A DNA stretch of 64,000 bases, taken from Dama dama. Lineage: Eukaryota > Chordata > Mammalia > Artiodactyla > Cervidae. The notes below the pieces were generated by a model, which saw nothing but the letters and a program-made list of their open reading frames with translations, was not told the origin of the DNA and ran no database searches. Position 1 is the stretch's first letter. Each line of letters starts with the position of its first letter. Positions 1-11,429 of this stretch are shown here, piece by piece. The stretch is taken from the NCBI RefSeq assembly GCF_033118175.1, contig NC_083701.1, forward strand, positions 15,891,501 to 15,955,500. The letters are read 5' to 3'. The translations under genes and the position numbers were made by a program.

Positions 1-395
1 GGATGCCGGGCTCTGCAGCAGGGTGAGTGCACTCTGCAAGCCATGGCATCCAGCCCCAGCCATGTCTTTTTGGGGTCTTAGCCATCAGCCTCACCATGAG
101 CCGGAAAAGGCCTAGCATTGTATAGGTGGGGAAACCAAGGCCCAGACCTACTGAGGACCAGGCCATCACGGTCTCTTTTCTGTTCACCTGGTGACCTCTA
201 TCAGCCCTGAACAAAGCCCTGAACGTGTTCTTCCAGGAAGGCTCTCCCTGCCTGGGGCAGACCCCAGAGCGTCACCCCCAGGGATACACAGACAGAGAGA
301 CATGGGGCCCCAAACCTGAGCTTCCTCAAGCCCCTCCACTTCCATTGTTCTTGTTGGATCAGAAGTTGTGCCCGTGGGGCAAGAACCTTCATTCT
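1..395. other. Intergenic, no recognised element
   Basis: Mixed-composition sequence. Several short open frames on both strands overlap one another and show no recognisable domain, so no gene is called. It abuts the LTR-like element that begins near 396. Confidence 0.5.
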
Positions 396-843
396 TGTAA
401 GGCGTGGTTCCTGCGAGGCAGAAAAGGAAAGACGACCTCAACAGAAGTAGGTTACCTTTATTCAGGCAAGGAGGGGCGACAGTCGGCCTAACGACCAGGC
501 TGAGCGCCCAAAGGGATCAGGGAGGCTTCATACTTATAGGGAGGTTTGTGGAAGCGATAAGGGAAACGTCAATCAGGCGGGATATTTTGAGTATTCTTTT
601 GTTGAGATGACACTTGTAGTTGGGCAGGGGGTGATAAGTCTTCTGGGCGGGTGTAGGGGGTGGTAGGTTTTTGGACAGGGGGTGATAAGTTCCAGATAGA
701 TGCAGCTGGCCTGGAGCATCAGGATGGAACTAAAGTTATGCTTTGTTTTCTCCGAAGTTAGATGATTCAGCAAGCGGCCTTTGAGACTGTTGTTCTCTTT
801 TCTAGGCCCAAAAGACTCCTTCAATTCTCCCTGTCACTTTACA
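396..843 (-). mobile_element. Solo LTR-like endogenous retrovirus remnant (reverse orientation)
   Basis: Read on the minus strand, the segment begins TGTAA and ends TTACA, an inverted terminal repeat typical of LTR ends. It contains a TATA box (TTATA on +, 534-538) and, about 70 bases downstream, an AATAAA polyadenylation signal (TTTATT on +, 457-462). That is the U3-R-U5 layout of a retroviral LTR. The U3 part holds two copies of a CTTATCACCCCCTG-like motif (around 623-640 and 675-692). No internal retroviral genes are present on either side. A matching target-site duplication is not recognisable, so the outer boundaries are approximate. The bovine ERV family is not identified. Confidence 0.58.
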
Positions 844-1727
844 AGAGAACTCCCAACCCTTCTGCCTGGCAGTCAAGGTCTCCCCTGCCCCTGTTCATCA
901 GCCTTCCTGTCCTTTCCTTGCCAAAAATGGGCAACACCTTCCACCACCCTGGCACCCAGAGCTGCATTCACTGTGGCTGAAGTTCCATGTTTTATATCCT
1001 GTCTTCACACTGAGTTCGTCAGCCTGAGGATGGCTCCCAGGTAAGTCTTTTCTGTGCCAGTCAATGAGGCTTTTATTTATCCACAGTCACGTCTTCTCTC
1101 CTCCCCTATGTCTGTTCCAACCCTTCTCTATTCTTTTCACCCCTGCAATAACAATGGGGAGAGCTGCCCAGCCTGGAGCCTCCCGCCTGTTAGGTACTTT
1201 TATCCACAGTTTCTTAAGGGATCCCCAGCAGGGGGGAGCATGGTCTTTTGTTTTGCAGAAGAGAAACCTGAGGCTCAAGGCTACAAACTGGCAGCTGATA
1301 GGTGGGTGGAAGGGGGGGAGGTGGTGAGCAGCAAATAAAAGTTCAAGTCCGTGTCTGCCTGCCTCCAAAGCCCCTGCTATTGCAACCTCCACCCATTCAC
1401 TTTGGTGAAGAACGTTGAGACCACCAGCTGTCTTCCATCTTCACTTCCTGCCTCGAAAGGCATCTATATCCACATTCACGGCCACCTCCCTTCCTGTCTC
1501 AGGGGATGACTATCCCAACTCCCAAGTGAGGCCAATCTCTCCGCCTGCATTCTTATTCCACTTAGAGTTTAATTTCATCCCACTTGCTCCAAGACCCTGC
1601 TCCATAAACAGCTCCCCTCTCTATGTCCTCCTCTTCAGGGCACCCCTGCTCCCCAGCCCCTTAACACGCTCAAGTCTCTTCCATTATTCTTCAAAACAAA
1701 CAGATGAGAAAAACTTGATCTGATTCC
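844..1727. other. Intergenic; possible degenerate L2 in the distal half
   Basis: No gene recognised. The C/T-rich stretch from about 1420 to 1725 resembles the upstream part of L2 elements and is followed by clearer L2 sequence past 2030, but on its own it is too degraded to call. Confidence 0.4.
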
Positions 1728-2020
1728 TCAATAATAATAGAATCACCATATGACCCAGTGATTCCACTTCTAGGTGTATACCGGAAAGAATTGAAAACAG
1801 CTTAACACTTGTGCACAAATGTTCACAGCAGCACTGCTCACAATTCCCAAACGGCGGGGCAGGGGGGGCGGGGAGGACGGAATCCAGATTTTTGAAACTA
1901 GAGAGAGGTGATGGTTGCACAGCATTGTGAAAGAACTAAATACCACTGAACTGTCCACTCTAAAATGGTTAATTTTTTTTAATGTCCCGTGAATTTCATC
2001 TAGATAAAGAGGGAAAAAAA
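1728..2020 (+). repeat. Old L1 (L1M-type) 3' fragment
   Basis: Bases 1745-1845 read as the end of an L1 ORF2 in sense orientation (the region coding for a YDP-like block, followed by the CTPLF/AAL-like block). Bases 1895-1980 match the L1M 3' UTR pattern (GGTGATGGTTGCACA followed by a CACTGAACTGT-like block). The middle is a G-rich junction, suggesting an internal deletion. Confidence 0.65.
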
Positions 2021-2029
2021 TCTTGAGCC

Positions 2030-3640
2030 TGTGTGAACCCCTCTAGCTATCACCCATCTTTCTCCTTCTGAGTCACCAACTGTCTTGAACATTAGTCCGT
2101 ATTCACCATCTGTGCTTTCTTGTTCCTGATTCTCTCCAGAACCCACTTCAATCTGGCTTCTCTGCCTCCGTTGCCTCCCTGAGGCTGTCCTGTCAAAAGC
2201 TACTAATAACTTTGTAATCATCAGATCCAATGACTACTTTTCAGCTCTTACCATAATAGTCCCTGACTATCAGACTAATATACCCAACTGTGCCTTGGGT
2301 GTCTGGTGGGTAACTCACACTTAATATGTCTACACCTAAACCCCACCACCACTTAAGTCAAACAACTTGCTTGTACAGCCACTGCATCTGTTGGCATCAA
2401 GAAAAGAACACCTAACTGAAAGGGATTTAACCAGAGGACTGCATTATTGCATGCATCTAGAAATTCAGAGGAAAGCATTTAGAATTAGTTAATTCAGTGT
2501 CCCATGGACCCAGACATGTAATTTCCATCTTTTGATTCAACCATCTGCAGAATAGTGACTTCCTTAGGTTTCCCTACCACCTCTACCTCATGTTTGCAAG
2601 ACAGTTGCACAGTTCCAGACATCACATTGTAGACATTTTAATAGTCACAAACAGCAGAAGGAGAGGTACATATCCTAGCAGTTTTCTTACTCCATTGGTC
2701 AGGATCACTGATTTAGGACCTAGCTTCAAAAGAGGCTGACCAAGCACATATTTGACTTTCTTTTAAACCTTTGCCATGGGAAAGGCTTCCCTGGTGGCTC
2801 AGTGGTAAAGAATCTGCCTGCCAAAGCAGGAGACGTGGGTTCAATTCCTGGGTCGGGAAGATCCCCTGTAGAAGGAAATGGCAACCCACTCCAGTATTCT
2901 TGCCGGGGAAATCCCATAGACATGGACAGAGGAGCCTGGGGGCTGGAGTCCATGGGGTTGCAGAAGAATCAGACATAACTTAGCGACTAAACAACAATAA
3001 CAACAACAGGGGGAAGAAGTCTGTGCCATTTACAACAAATTTTGGAGACTACTGCCCCAGCCCACCACTAAATCCTGCATATTTTCTAAGTAATTCTCCA
3101 ATCTGCTGCTTTTTCTCCATACTTTCATTGCCCTGTTGAGGCCTTCTCTATCATCTCTAACTTAGGCTGATGAGACAGACCCCTCTTAACTGGCCTCCCT
3201 GCCTCCAATCTTGCTACCCCCCGCCCCCAATCCCAGCAATTCCATCCCCAACAAAGCTGCTGAAATGCAAATATGATCATGTCACACTGCTTAAAGTCTC
3301 CTTTGCCATCAAAACCAAGTCCAAGCACTTGGCAGTCCACACTAAGTCCTTCATGGCGTAGTGCCTGCTGCCCTGTTGATGCCCACAGCATTCATAAGGC
3401 TTTGGAATATCAAATATAGTTCATTCTCTGCTATGGCCCCCCCATGGCCTTCATACCTCCTGGCCTTTGCCTGAAACACTTTCCTCCATCCCTCCCTACT
3501 CCTCTCGTCTGGCAAACTGTACTCATTTTGTTGAATTCTGCTCAACTGTCACCTCCTCCAGAAAGCCTTCTTAGAACTCGCCACCTTCTGTGTACCCAGA
3601 TTTTCCCCTGCCTGCCTTTTTCCCTGGATTCAACTAACCT
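2030..3640 (+). repeat. L2 LINE fragment, sense, interrupted by a SINE
   Basis: Recognisable L2 blocks occur in consensus order: a CCAATGACTACTTTTCAG-like block near 2230, an ACTTAATATGTC-like block near 2320, the GATCATGTCACACTGCTTAAA block near 3275, and the CCTGGCCTTTGCCTGAAACA block with TGTCACCTCCTCCAGAAAGCC near 3455-3570. A Bov-tA SINE (2784-3009) splits it. Divergence is high, as expected for a mammal-wide element, and no coding capacity remains. Confidence 0.65.
2784..3009 (+). mobile_element. Bov-tA-type SINE
   Basis: Starts with GGCTTCCCTGGTGGCTCAG (tRNA-Glu-like head with an internal GGGTTCAATTCCTGG box B). It continues through the Bov-A block (CAACCCACTCCAGTATTCTTG and later GAGGAGCCTGG) and ends in a CAACAATAACAACAACA tail. 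It lies inside the L2 relic. These SINEs are thought to be mobilised by BovB. Confidence 0.92.
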
Positions 3641-3647
3641 TGGGTTG

Positions 3648-3884
3648 TGTGGTAGTGGTGGTGGTCTAGTCACTCAGTCATGTCTGACTCTTGTGAGCCC
3701 ATGGACTGTAGCCCACCAGGCTCCTCTGTCCGTGGGATTCTCCAGGCAAGGATACTGGATTTGGTTGCCATTTCCTTCTCCAGGGGATCTTCCTGACCCA
3801 GAGATCGAACTCACGCCTCCTGCATTGCAGGCAGTCTCTTGTATCCCAAGCAGATTCTTTACCACTGAGCCACCAGGGAAGTCC
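3648..3884 (-). mobile_element. Bov-tA-type SINE, antisense
   Basis: Reverse complement of the Bov-tA pattern. The head is at 3866-3884 (GCCACCAGGGAAGTCC) and the 3' tail at about 3650-3670. Imperfect direct repeats (TTGTGTGGTAG at the left, CTGTGTAGTA at the right) are a possible target-site duplication. Confidence 0.9.
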
Positions 3885-4839
3885 TTGCACTGTGTAGTAA
3901 TGCAGTATTTACTACTGGAAAAAGAATTCACAAGGAGGTAGACCCATGCGGTTCACACCCCCGCTGTGCAAGGGTCAACCGTACATATTTTTTAGTTTTA
4001 TTTTTACTTTTTCTTTTAATTTTAAAATTAGAAATTATGGCATTGTAGAAAATGTATAAAAGATTAAAAAGCCTGAAGGAAAAGGTAGAATTCACTCATG
4101 ACCTTTCAACTTACATTAATGTTGGAATGAATGTCCTCTCTTTTTCATGTGTAAGGTCTTAGGGAGTGGGGAGAGCAACTGTACACCATGTGTGTTTAAA
4201 GCCCATTGTTCTCTGGGTCTCCTGTGGGCTAATTGACTATTAGGATGGCCACTTTAGCTGGGTCTCACTTTTTTCACACTGCGGGCAAACACTGGAGATC
4301 AGCAGTGAAGGCCCCTTGATTTCTGAAAATCGACCCTTCTGTCCCTCCAGGTTCTTCCGTTAGTGGGAAAGTAGATGGAATGCCTCATATATGCATCAGA
4401 GATCCTCCATTTAAGAACAATTTGCTGACAATCAGCCATAAGAACCCTCTGGCAAAGGAGACATGCGTCTTGCCTCTTGGGAAGAGGCAAGGAAGTTTGC
4501 TCATCTGGAGCAGGGCTTAAGGAGGTCCCCCAACAAGGAGGGGTTCCCAAGGGACCACTTGGGCTCAGGCCATTTCGCTAGGGAAAGTCTAGGGTGAGTG
4601 GGAAGGAGCGTGAGCTGAGGGGTGAGAAGGATGCCTGAGAACATAGATGAGGCAGAGTCAGCACTGCGAGTGGGAGGAGAGGGTTCTTGTAAATCAGCTC
4701 CCATTTACTGATCACTGGATGCAGAAGGTGTTGAGATTAGAGCAGGCTTCCGAGTGACCCACTGGAGTTCGATTTGTGGACAACTTGCTTTTTGCCTCTC
4801 ATGATTCTGGTTTGTTGGGTCATCAGCTCAGAACCCCTT
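3885..4839. other. Intergenic, nothing recognised
   Basis: Contains an A/T-rich stretch (3985-4075), then unique-looking sequence. Open frames are short and lack features of known proteins. Confidence 0.5.
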
Positions 4840-5015
4840 GCTTTTTTAAAAAATAAACAAACTATTTTTATTTATTTGGCTGTGCCAGGCCTTAGCTGCA
4901 GCCTGTGAACTCTTCGTTTCAGACTGTGGGCTCTAGTTCCCCAACCAGGGATGGAACCCAGGCCCCCTGCGTTGGGAGCACAGAGTCTTAGCCACCGGAC
5001 CACCAGGGAAGTCCC
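4840..5015 (-). mobile_element. CHR-type tRNA-Glu-derived SINE, antisense
   Basis: The head GGGACTTCCCTGGTGGTCC reads leftward from 5015, and the A-rich tail lies at 4840-4880. The tRNA box B derivative (GGTTCCATCCCTGG-like, minus strand) is near 4950. Confidence 0.85.
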
Positions 5016-6114
5016 ACTCCCTGCTCTCACATGTGTTAACTTCTGGGCACTGGTTTAAGTTTTGGTTCCATCCTCAATTATCTGGGGCAGGTTTCTTACT
5101 CTTTCTGAGTTTGAGTATCTTTATCTATAAAATGTGATTGTGGTAAAGACTAAATTAGATGAGTCTATGAAAGTTCTTGGGTCTCAGCCCCATTAAACTA
5201 TTTCCGCTCCATCTCTCTTGATTTTGAGTCATTTTTCATTGCTGCTTTTAGCAAACCCTGCTGCATGTTCATTTTTGGAGGTTTTCCTGACTTGGATGCT
5301 ATCTGATTTTGACCTGGAATTCCTAGATACCTGCCCTAGGGCCTTCACTTAAAACCTTGTTTCCAGCCCTTGCACAGACATTATCTCCCTTCTTACAAGG
5401 GCAGAGGCGAGTTGTCTTGATCTGATTCTTCCATGGACACCCGCTGTTCTGTACAATGAAGCACAGAGTTGGTGACACTGGAGAGCTGAAGCAGGCAACG
5501 GGATAGCCCTAGTTTCTCTGAGTTCCCCACACATGACCATTTGGGTCTGCCATTCCCCGGGTTGGAGGATGGAACAGGCTGACCAAGGCTTCCTACCATC
5601 AGAGCTGGGCGCACATGTGTACATGCATGTGTATAGGTGTGTGTGTGTGAGAGTGAAGGTTTTGTCCTTGTTTAGGGTTTTGAAGTGACCCCAGGAGATC
5701 CTGGGCCATCTTAGATCCACCCAGCTTTCCAAATGGTTCCTCCGTCTCCAAAAGTGGCTTCCAGAATTGGTTCCACCTTCTAAGGTTGTTTGCCTCTTAT
5801 GCATAATAGATATCTGCTCTTCCCTCTTTCCCTCCCACCGCTGAATCCCCCTCCCTAGGCCACACTCAACTTGACAGCAGAGACTATGTTTGTTTCATTT
5901 TCATACCCCCTGCCTATTGTTGGCCCATCCTCTCCACACAAGGTACACTCCACAACTAGCGTTTTGACCAACACATAAGAGGTGCCCATTCAATATGTGA
6001 TGAGTGAATAAAACCTGGATAAGCATTAGGGGGTAGGGTCTTGATATCTCATTGAGCTCAAGGATTCCAGGTAGAAGTTGGAAGGTCTTGTATCCTAGCC
6101 CAGCTCTGCCAGTA
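5016..6114. other. Intergenic; short GT tract and L2-like tail
   Basis: A short alternating GT run lies at about 5636-5648. Bases 5870-6010 resemble the 3' end of an L2 element (GACAGCAGAGACTATG, then TTCAATATGTGATGAGTGAATAAA). A minus-strand open frame across 5349-5804 shows no known domain and is not called. Confidence 0.45.
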
Positions 6115-6575
6115 TGTAATAATGATAATGATACAAATAATAGAATAACAGCTAACATTTATTCACCAAATTCTACATTGCTATATGTACAAGCTCTTTC
6201 TAGCCATTTGTTACCTAACCCAGTCCTTCCTACAACCCTTAAAATAATAATTCTTACCTCCATGTTGGGTTTCTCTGGTGGCTCAGACAGTTAAGAATCT
6301 GCCTGCAATGCAGGAGACCTGAGTTTGATCCCTGGGACAGGAAGATCCCCTGGAGACAGGAATGGCTACCTACTCCAATGTTCTTGAGTAGATAATTCCA
6401 TGGACAGAGGAGCCTGGCAGTCTACAGTCCATTGGGTCGAAAAGAGTCAGACATGACTAAGCAACTAACAAAACTAACATTTTACAGAGGAAGAATCTGA
6501 TATCTGATGCTTAGAGGAGTCAGTTCACTTGCCCAAGCCGCCCCCACCCCCACCCTAGCTAATAATTGGCAATTT
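6115..6575 (-). repeat. MIR SINE, antisense, split by a Bov-tA
   Basis: The left half (6140-6266) has the reversed MIR tail pattern (AACAGCTAACATTTATT and CCTACAACCCTT). The right half (6479-6575) continues with TTTTACAGAGGAAGAATCTGA and CACTTGCCCAAGC. The Bov-tA at 6267-6478 sits between two parts that are contiguous in MIR. Confidence 0.72.
6267..6478 (+). mobile_element. Bov-tA-type SINE
   Basis: Starts GGGTTTCTCTGGTGGCTCAG, has GAGTTTGATCCCTGGG as box B, then CTACTCCAATGTTCTTG, GAGGAGCCTGGC and AAGAGTCAGACATGAC. It is inserted in an antisense MIR. Confidence 0.9.
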
Positions 6576-6589
6576 GACCCAGCTGGGCT

Positions 6590-6760
6590 AGCCTGACATC
6601 TGAGCTTTTTTAATCCATGTGCCACCTCTCTTGCATCTCCTTGCCCCTGGGTGACTTTGGCCAAATCACTTCTCTCTGGGCTGTGTTGGCCTCATCTGTG
6701 AATGGAAGGCCAGGGGACAGATGACACGATGACTAAGGTACCTATTAAAACTCTCTTTCC
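6590..6760 (+). repeat. MIR-like fragment, sense
   Basis: The MIR core pattern GGGTGACTTTGGCCAAATCACTT is followed by GCCTCATCTGTGAATGG. The flanks are degenerate. Confidence 0.55.
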
Positions 6761-7518
6761 ACAAGATCAGTAGTAAAGCCAACTGGTAACCCCTCCTGTT
6801 TGCACAGGCTTTTACAGTTCATAAAGCCCTTACTCATTCTCCTCATTAAGCAGATTGCCTTGGAAACAAGATTTGCCTACATGGTTGGACCAGCTCCCCA
6901 GAGTTACTGCTTGAGAAGTCTTGGCAGGAGGGGGCACTTCCAGGAGCATGGCTGCCTGTGCTTACCCTGAGATCCGAGGAGGCACTGGCTGTCCTTCCCA
7001 CTCAGGTTGTCTTCCCAGAGGCAGGGGTCCTTCTCGAGAGTGAGTGGTTAGACCAGTGAAGACACCTCCTTACACAGTCTGGGCAAGGAGGGACCGGCAA
7101 CAGGGCAGTGAAAGAAAACACCTCATTCTGGACAGAAATGCTGTAAACAGTTCCAGGAGGCTAGACACACCCAGCCCCAAGGGCTGTGGGAAGGGGCTTG
7201 ACATCCATTCTGTGTAGTTCACGCATTCATTCATTCACACATTCGTTCATTGAACAAACAGATATTGAACATCCATGATGGGGCTTCACTGCACTAGGAA
7301 CTTGGAATAAACAATGATGCCTCCTCTTAAGGAGCCCATTACTGGGGAAAGATGATTTATCCAGAAAAACAGATAAATTCAACACAATGCGGCATTCTGG
7401 CTGAGCGACACTAGAACATTTCATGTCTTCTCTGAACCTGTTTCCTCACCAACCAAACAGGGAAAATAATATCCTATCTCCTGCTTCATCTCCTTCACCA
7501 GCATCCCACATCCTATGG
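6761..7518. other. Intergenic, nothing recognised
   Basis: Unique-looking sequence with a short CATTCATTCATT run near 7223-7236. No coding signal. Confidence 0.5.
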
Positions 7519-7730
7519 GGGCTTCCCAGGTGGCTCACTGGTAAAGAATCCCCCTGCCAGTGCAGGAGACGCTAGTTCCATCCCTGGGTCAGGAAGATGC
7601 CCTGGAAGAGGAAATGGCAACCCACTCCAGTATTCTTGCCAGGATAATCCCACAGTCAGAGGAGCCTGACAGGCTACAATCCATGGGGTCGCAGGGAGTC
7701 GGACACGGCTGAGCAACTGAGCAGGCACAC
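7519..7730 (+). mobile_element. Bov-tA-type SINE with target-site duplication
   Basis: Full-length Bov-tA pattern from GGCTTCCCAGGTGGCTCAC to a GCAGGCACAC end. It is flanked by ACATCCTATGG (7508-7518) and ACATCCCATGG (7731-7741), an 11-base target-site duplication with one mismatch. Confidence 0.93.
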
Positions 7731-7744
7731 ACATCCCATGGATC

Positions 7745-7915
7745 ACTTCCTGTTTCTGAAACACACCAGACACTTCTATTCCCGTCCGTTTGCCTCACCA
7801 TTCCTGCCGCTCTCTCTGCCTGGGATGCCCCTTTCCCATACATGTCTTATAAATTCCTACTGTACCCCAGCATCTAGCATAATTGGAAGATGAAAAAATA
7901 TTTGCTCAATGAATA
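7745..7915 (+). repeat. L2 3' end, sense
   Basis: L2 pattern GAAACACACCAGACACTTCT, CTCTCTGCCTGGGATGCCC and the terminal CCCAGCATCTAGCATAA with a GCTCAATGAATAAA end. Confidence 0.65.
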
Positions 7916-9057
7916 AATCCCTCAAAATCAAGTCTCTCTCTCTCTCCCCAGCCCCCACCCCACTCCTTTCCTCAGTGTCCTCTTTCTCCCTCCCACCTCT
8001 CTCCTTCCTCTCCCTCGGTCAGACCTGATTTCCCCAGGCAGAACAATTATTTGCTTGTCTTCCCATTAAAATGCACGCTTCTCATGTGCAGACACCATGA
8101 ATGACACAGAACCTCAGCGGTTAGTAAACATTAGTAAAAGTGAAAAACAAGTTGGTCGGGAAAGGTATTATTATCTTCATTTAATAATGACTCTTAGGTT
8201 TTGAAAAATCCCCAAGAACATGCGAATCATCCTGGAAGGTTAAGTAACTCGCCCATCACCCAGGGCCCCAGGCAGCCTCATTTTCTGACCTGAATCTGAG
8301 CCATCAGATCACAGTTCTCCTTGGCATTTAAGAAAAAGGACTTACTTTACAAATCCTAAAGCACATTTTCCAACATCTCAGAAATTGGGATGTGGTTTTC
8401 TTTCTTAAATGATCCCTAAAATAACAGTGATATATTTTATAAGCAATGTGTCCTTAGATGTGATGAAATCTGTTCATATGACTCAATTATAGGGAAAGGT
8501 GGAAGCAACCTGCATTTGGCAGCTATTGATTAAAGAAGTGAGGCACTTTTATGTAGCTGAATCACACAAAATAATGCTAAACATGTTAATAATTATGATT
8601 AATTATAAATTGTGTGTGTGTGTATCAAGAAAAACCACTGTGATACTTTGCTTTACTAACAAACCTTGTTTAAATCTGATATTTTTCTTTTTTTTCTTGA
8701 TGCTTAGGTGCATTTTGAAAAACAATTCTGTATTGATGTGTAAAGCAAGAATGGTGTAAGCAAGAATCACCTGAGGTTAATAAAGTTGCAGGTGTCCTTT
8801 CTTTGCAGCTGAGGTTTAAAAGCTCCAAAATAGATAATTCCAATGTTACTTATATTTGATTATTTAAAAAGCATACTATACTGAAAGAGTTTCTAACTCA
8901 CAGGAAAGTGGCAAGAATAGTACAAAGAACGCATGTATGTGGGAGCTGGGCGGGGAGCATCCTGCATTCTCGGCCTGGGGGCAGTCACAGAGGGGACTGC
9001 TCTCTGGGCCACTGCTCCTCCACTAGATCCTTTGAGAAGAAAGGCGATTCCTAGGCA

Positions 9058-9058
<1 letters not shown>
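7916..9058. other. Intergenic; MIR-like antisense trace and short GT tract
   Basis: Pyrimidine-rich 7930-8030. Bases 8160-8330 weakly resemble antisense MIR (TTATTATCTTCATTTAATAA, then GGTTAAGTAACTCGCCCA). A GT run lies at 8610-8623. No gene recognised. Confidence 0.45.

Positions 9059-9092
<34 letters not shown>
9059..9092. repeat. (CT)n microsatellite
   Basis: An uninterrupted CT dinucleotide run of about 30 bases, followed by a short T run. It is likely length-polymorphic. Confidence 0.95.
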
Positions 9093-9094
<2 letters not shown>

Positions 9095-9114
9095 CATTAT
9101 ATCATGAACTCTTA

Positions 9115-9370
9115 GCCTCAGGCCCACATTTCCTCCATGAAAACCTTCACTGCAGGCTTCCTCCCACCCCAAACCCTCCACCCTCATCACACTTCCTGGG
9201 CGCCTTAGAACTCAGGTCACATGACTTTGCCATCGGGTGTCACCTTGCCCCTCTGTGAGCTCAGGAGACCAGAGACCAGAACGAATGCTGTTTCGTTCTT
9301 GTAGCCTCAGCGCCAAGCATGGTCTCTGACAGCAGAGTTCAAGGAAGCCTAGAATGAATGAATGAATGAG
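9115..9370 (+). repeat. L2 3' end, sense (degenerate)
   Basis: Pattern of CCTCCATGAAAACCTTCACT, then CTGTGAGCTCAGGAGACCAG, GTAGCCTCAGCGCCAAGCAT and a terminal GAATGAATGAATGAATG, matching the L2 3' terminal layout. Confidence 0.55.
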
Positions 9371-9539
9371 AGAAGTCGAGACGGTTCAGTTGAGGCTGAC
9401 CAGGCGGAGGCAGAATGGGGCATCGGGATTCAGGGCTTTGTTCTGAGGCAGAGCAGTGGCTGCCCACCTGGTCCAGACCACCCCCTGGCTCCTGCCCCCC
9501 GCTCACTAGCACATCACGCTGCTTGGATTTTTCCACGGC

Positions 9540-9705
9540 ACTCCTCACTGTCTGCTCTGTTATCTGTTGGCTTGCTTGCTTCTGTCGCCCCCACCCTGGC
9601 CCCCTCCCTCAGCTGCTCCATAACAGCACAGAGAACCTGTCCCGTTGCTCACCACTCTATCCCAGCCCTGGCACAGCCAGAGGCACACGGTGGGCGCTTT
9701 GCACT
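9540..9705 (+). repeat. L2 3' end, sense (degenerate)
   Basis: CTATCCCAGCCCTGGCACAG and GCACACGGTGGGCGCTTTG match the terminal L2 pattern. The younger L1 insertion starts immediately after it. Confidence 0.5.
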
Positions 9706-9706
9706 C

Positions 9707-10844
9707 TTTTTTTTTTTTATTCTCTTTTTATTTATTTTTTCATTTATTTTTATTAGTTGGAGGCTAATTACTTTACAATATTGTAGTGGTTTTTGCCATA
9801 CATTGACATGAATCAGCCATGGATTTACATGTGTTCCCCATCCCGAATCCCCCTCCCACCTCCCTCCCCATCCCATCCCTCTGGGTCTTCCCAGTGCACC
9901 AGCCCTGAGCACTTGTCTCATGCATCCAACCTGGGCTGGCGATCTGTTTCACCCTTGATAGTATACTTGTTTCAATGCTATTCTCTCAGAACATCCCACC
10001 CTTGCCTTCTCCCACAGAGTCCAAAATTCTGTTCTGTACATCTGTGTCTCTTTTCTTGTTTTGCATATAGGGTTATCGTTACCATCTTTTTAAATTCCAT
10101 ATATATGTGTTAGTATACTGTATTGGTGTTTATCTTTCTGGCTTACTTCACTCTGTATAATGGGCTCCAGTTTCATCCATCTCATTAGAACTGATTCAAA
10201 TGAATTCTTTTTAACAGCTGAGTAATATTCCATTGTGTATATGTACCACAGCTTCCTTATCCATTCACTGCTGATAGGCATCTAGGTTGCTTCCATGTCC
10301 TGGTTATTATAAACAGTGCTGCGATGAACATTGGGGTGCATGTGTCTCTTTCAGATCTGGTTTCCTCAGTGTGTATGCCCAGAAGTGGGATTGCTGGGTC
10401 ATATGGCAGTTCTATTTCCAGTTTTTTAAGAAATCTCCACACTGTTCTCCATAGTGGCTGTACTAGTTTGCATTCCCACCAACAGTGTAAGAGGGTTCCC
10501 TTTTCTCCACACCCTCTCCAGCATTTATTGCTTGTAGACTTTTGGATAGCGGCCATCCTGATTGGCGTATAATGGTACCTCATTGTGGTTTTGATTTGCA
10601 TTTCTCTGATAATGAGTGATGTTGAGCATCTTTTCATGTTTTTGTTAGCCATCTGTATGTCTTCTTTGGAGAAATGTCTGTTTAGTCCTTTGGCCCATTT
10701 TTTGATTGGGTCATTTTTTATGGAATTGAGCTACAGGAGTTGCTTGTATATTTTTGAGAATAATCCTTTGTTGCTTCATTTGCTATTATTTTCTCCCATT
10801 CTGAAGGCTGTCTTTTCACCTTGTTTATAGTTTCCTTCGCTGTC
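9707..10844 (-). mobile_element. 5'-truncated L1 (ruminant L1), antisense
   Basis: The poly-T at 9707-9718 is the A tail read in reverse, followed by the antisense L1 3' UTR (to about 10090) and the C-terminal part of ORF2 (about 10652 down to 10090). The ORF2 remnant shows the L1 C-terminal hallmarks CGEKGTLLHCWWEC, LPYDPAIPLLGI, and WYIYTMEYYSA. It is broken by a frame change near 10260-10280. The insertion is bounded by TGCACTC at 9700-9706 and 10845-10851. Roughly 1.1 kb of a ~6-8 kb element is present, so it cannot move itself. Confidence 0.93.
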
Positions 10845-10851
10845 TGCACTC

Positions 10852-11425
10852 CTTTTGAAGGCCTAGGTTCTGCTCTCAAGGCCTTGTTTTTTGCCTGTCT
10901 TATGAATGCCCTTTAAATTTCAGATGCACCTTTCTCTAAAGGCCTCCTGAGGGTAGGAATAACTTCAAGGTCTTTCTTCTTTTTCTCTCAATTTTCCTGA
11001 CTGTCTTCCTGTTTTCATCCCTGAGTACCTGCTGTGAGTTGCACACTGTCCTGGACACTAGGAATACAGACACGACTCGGGTGCACTGGTCCCGATGGAT
11101 CACTGATGGAGGGTGTCAGAGGAGACCTGGAGGCCTGTGGGCACGTGAGGATGTGCTTCCTCGTGCTCTGAGCCCTATCTGCCTCGACTTGGGACCAGGC
11201 AACTACGTCTTTCAAAACTACTTGGGTGGTTGGTTAAACGTAAGCACTATTTACACAGTGGCATCCAGCGTGGTGATTTCTAGTTCAGGATGTTCTGTTC
11301 AAACATGGCTAGTTGACATTCTCACAGCAAAAATGCTAGAGCTCTTCTAAGTAAAAGGCTTATAAATCTGTGCCACCATCTATGAGACACATGGAGGGAA
11401 ATGGGGGAAGGGAGGGTCCCTCCTT
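10852..11425. other. Intergenic, nothing recognised
   Basis: Unique-looking sequence between two antisense L1 fragments. No coding signal. Confidence 0.5.
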
Positions 11426-11429
11426 TAAA

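Noticed and set aside
3444..3941. 165-codon plus-strand open frame
   Set aside because: It consists of an L2 relic joined to an antisense Bov-tA; the translated repeat gives the usual SINE-derived peptide.
5349..5804. 151-codon minus-strand open frame
   Set aside because: No recognisable domain, no conserved composition, and no splice or promoter context.
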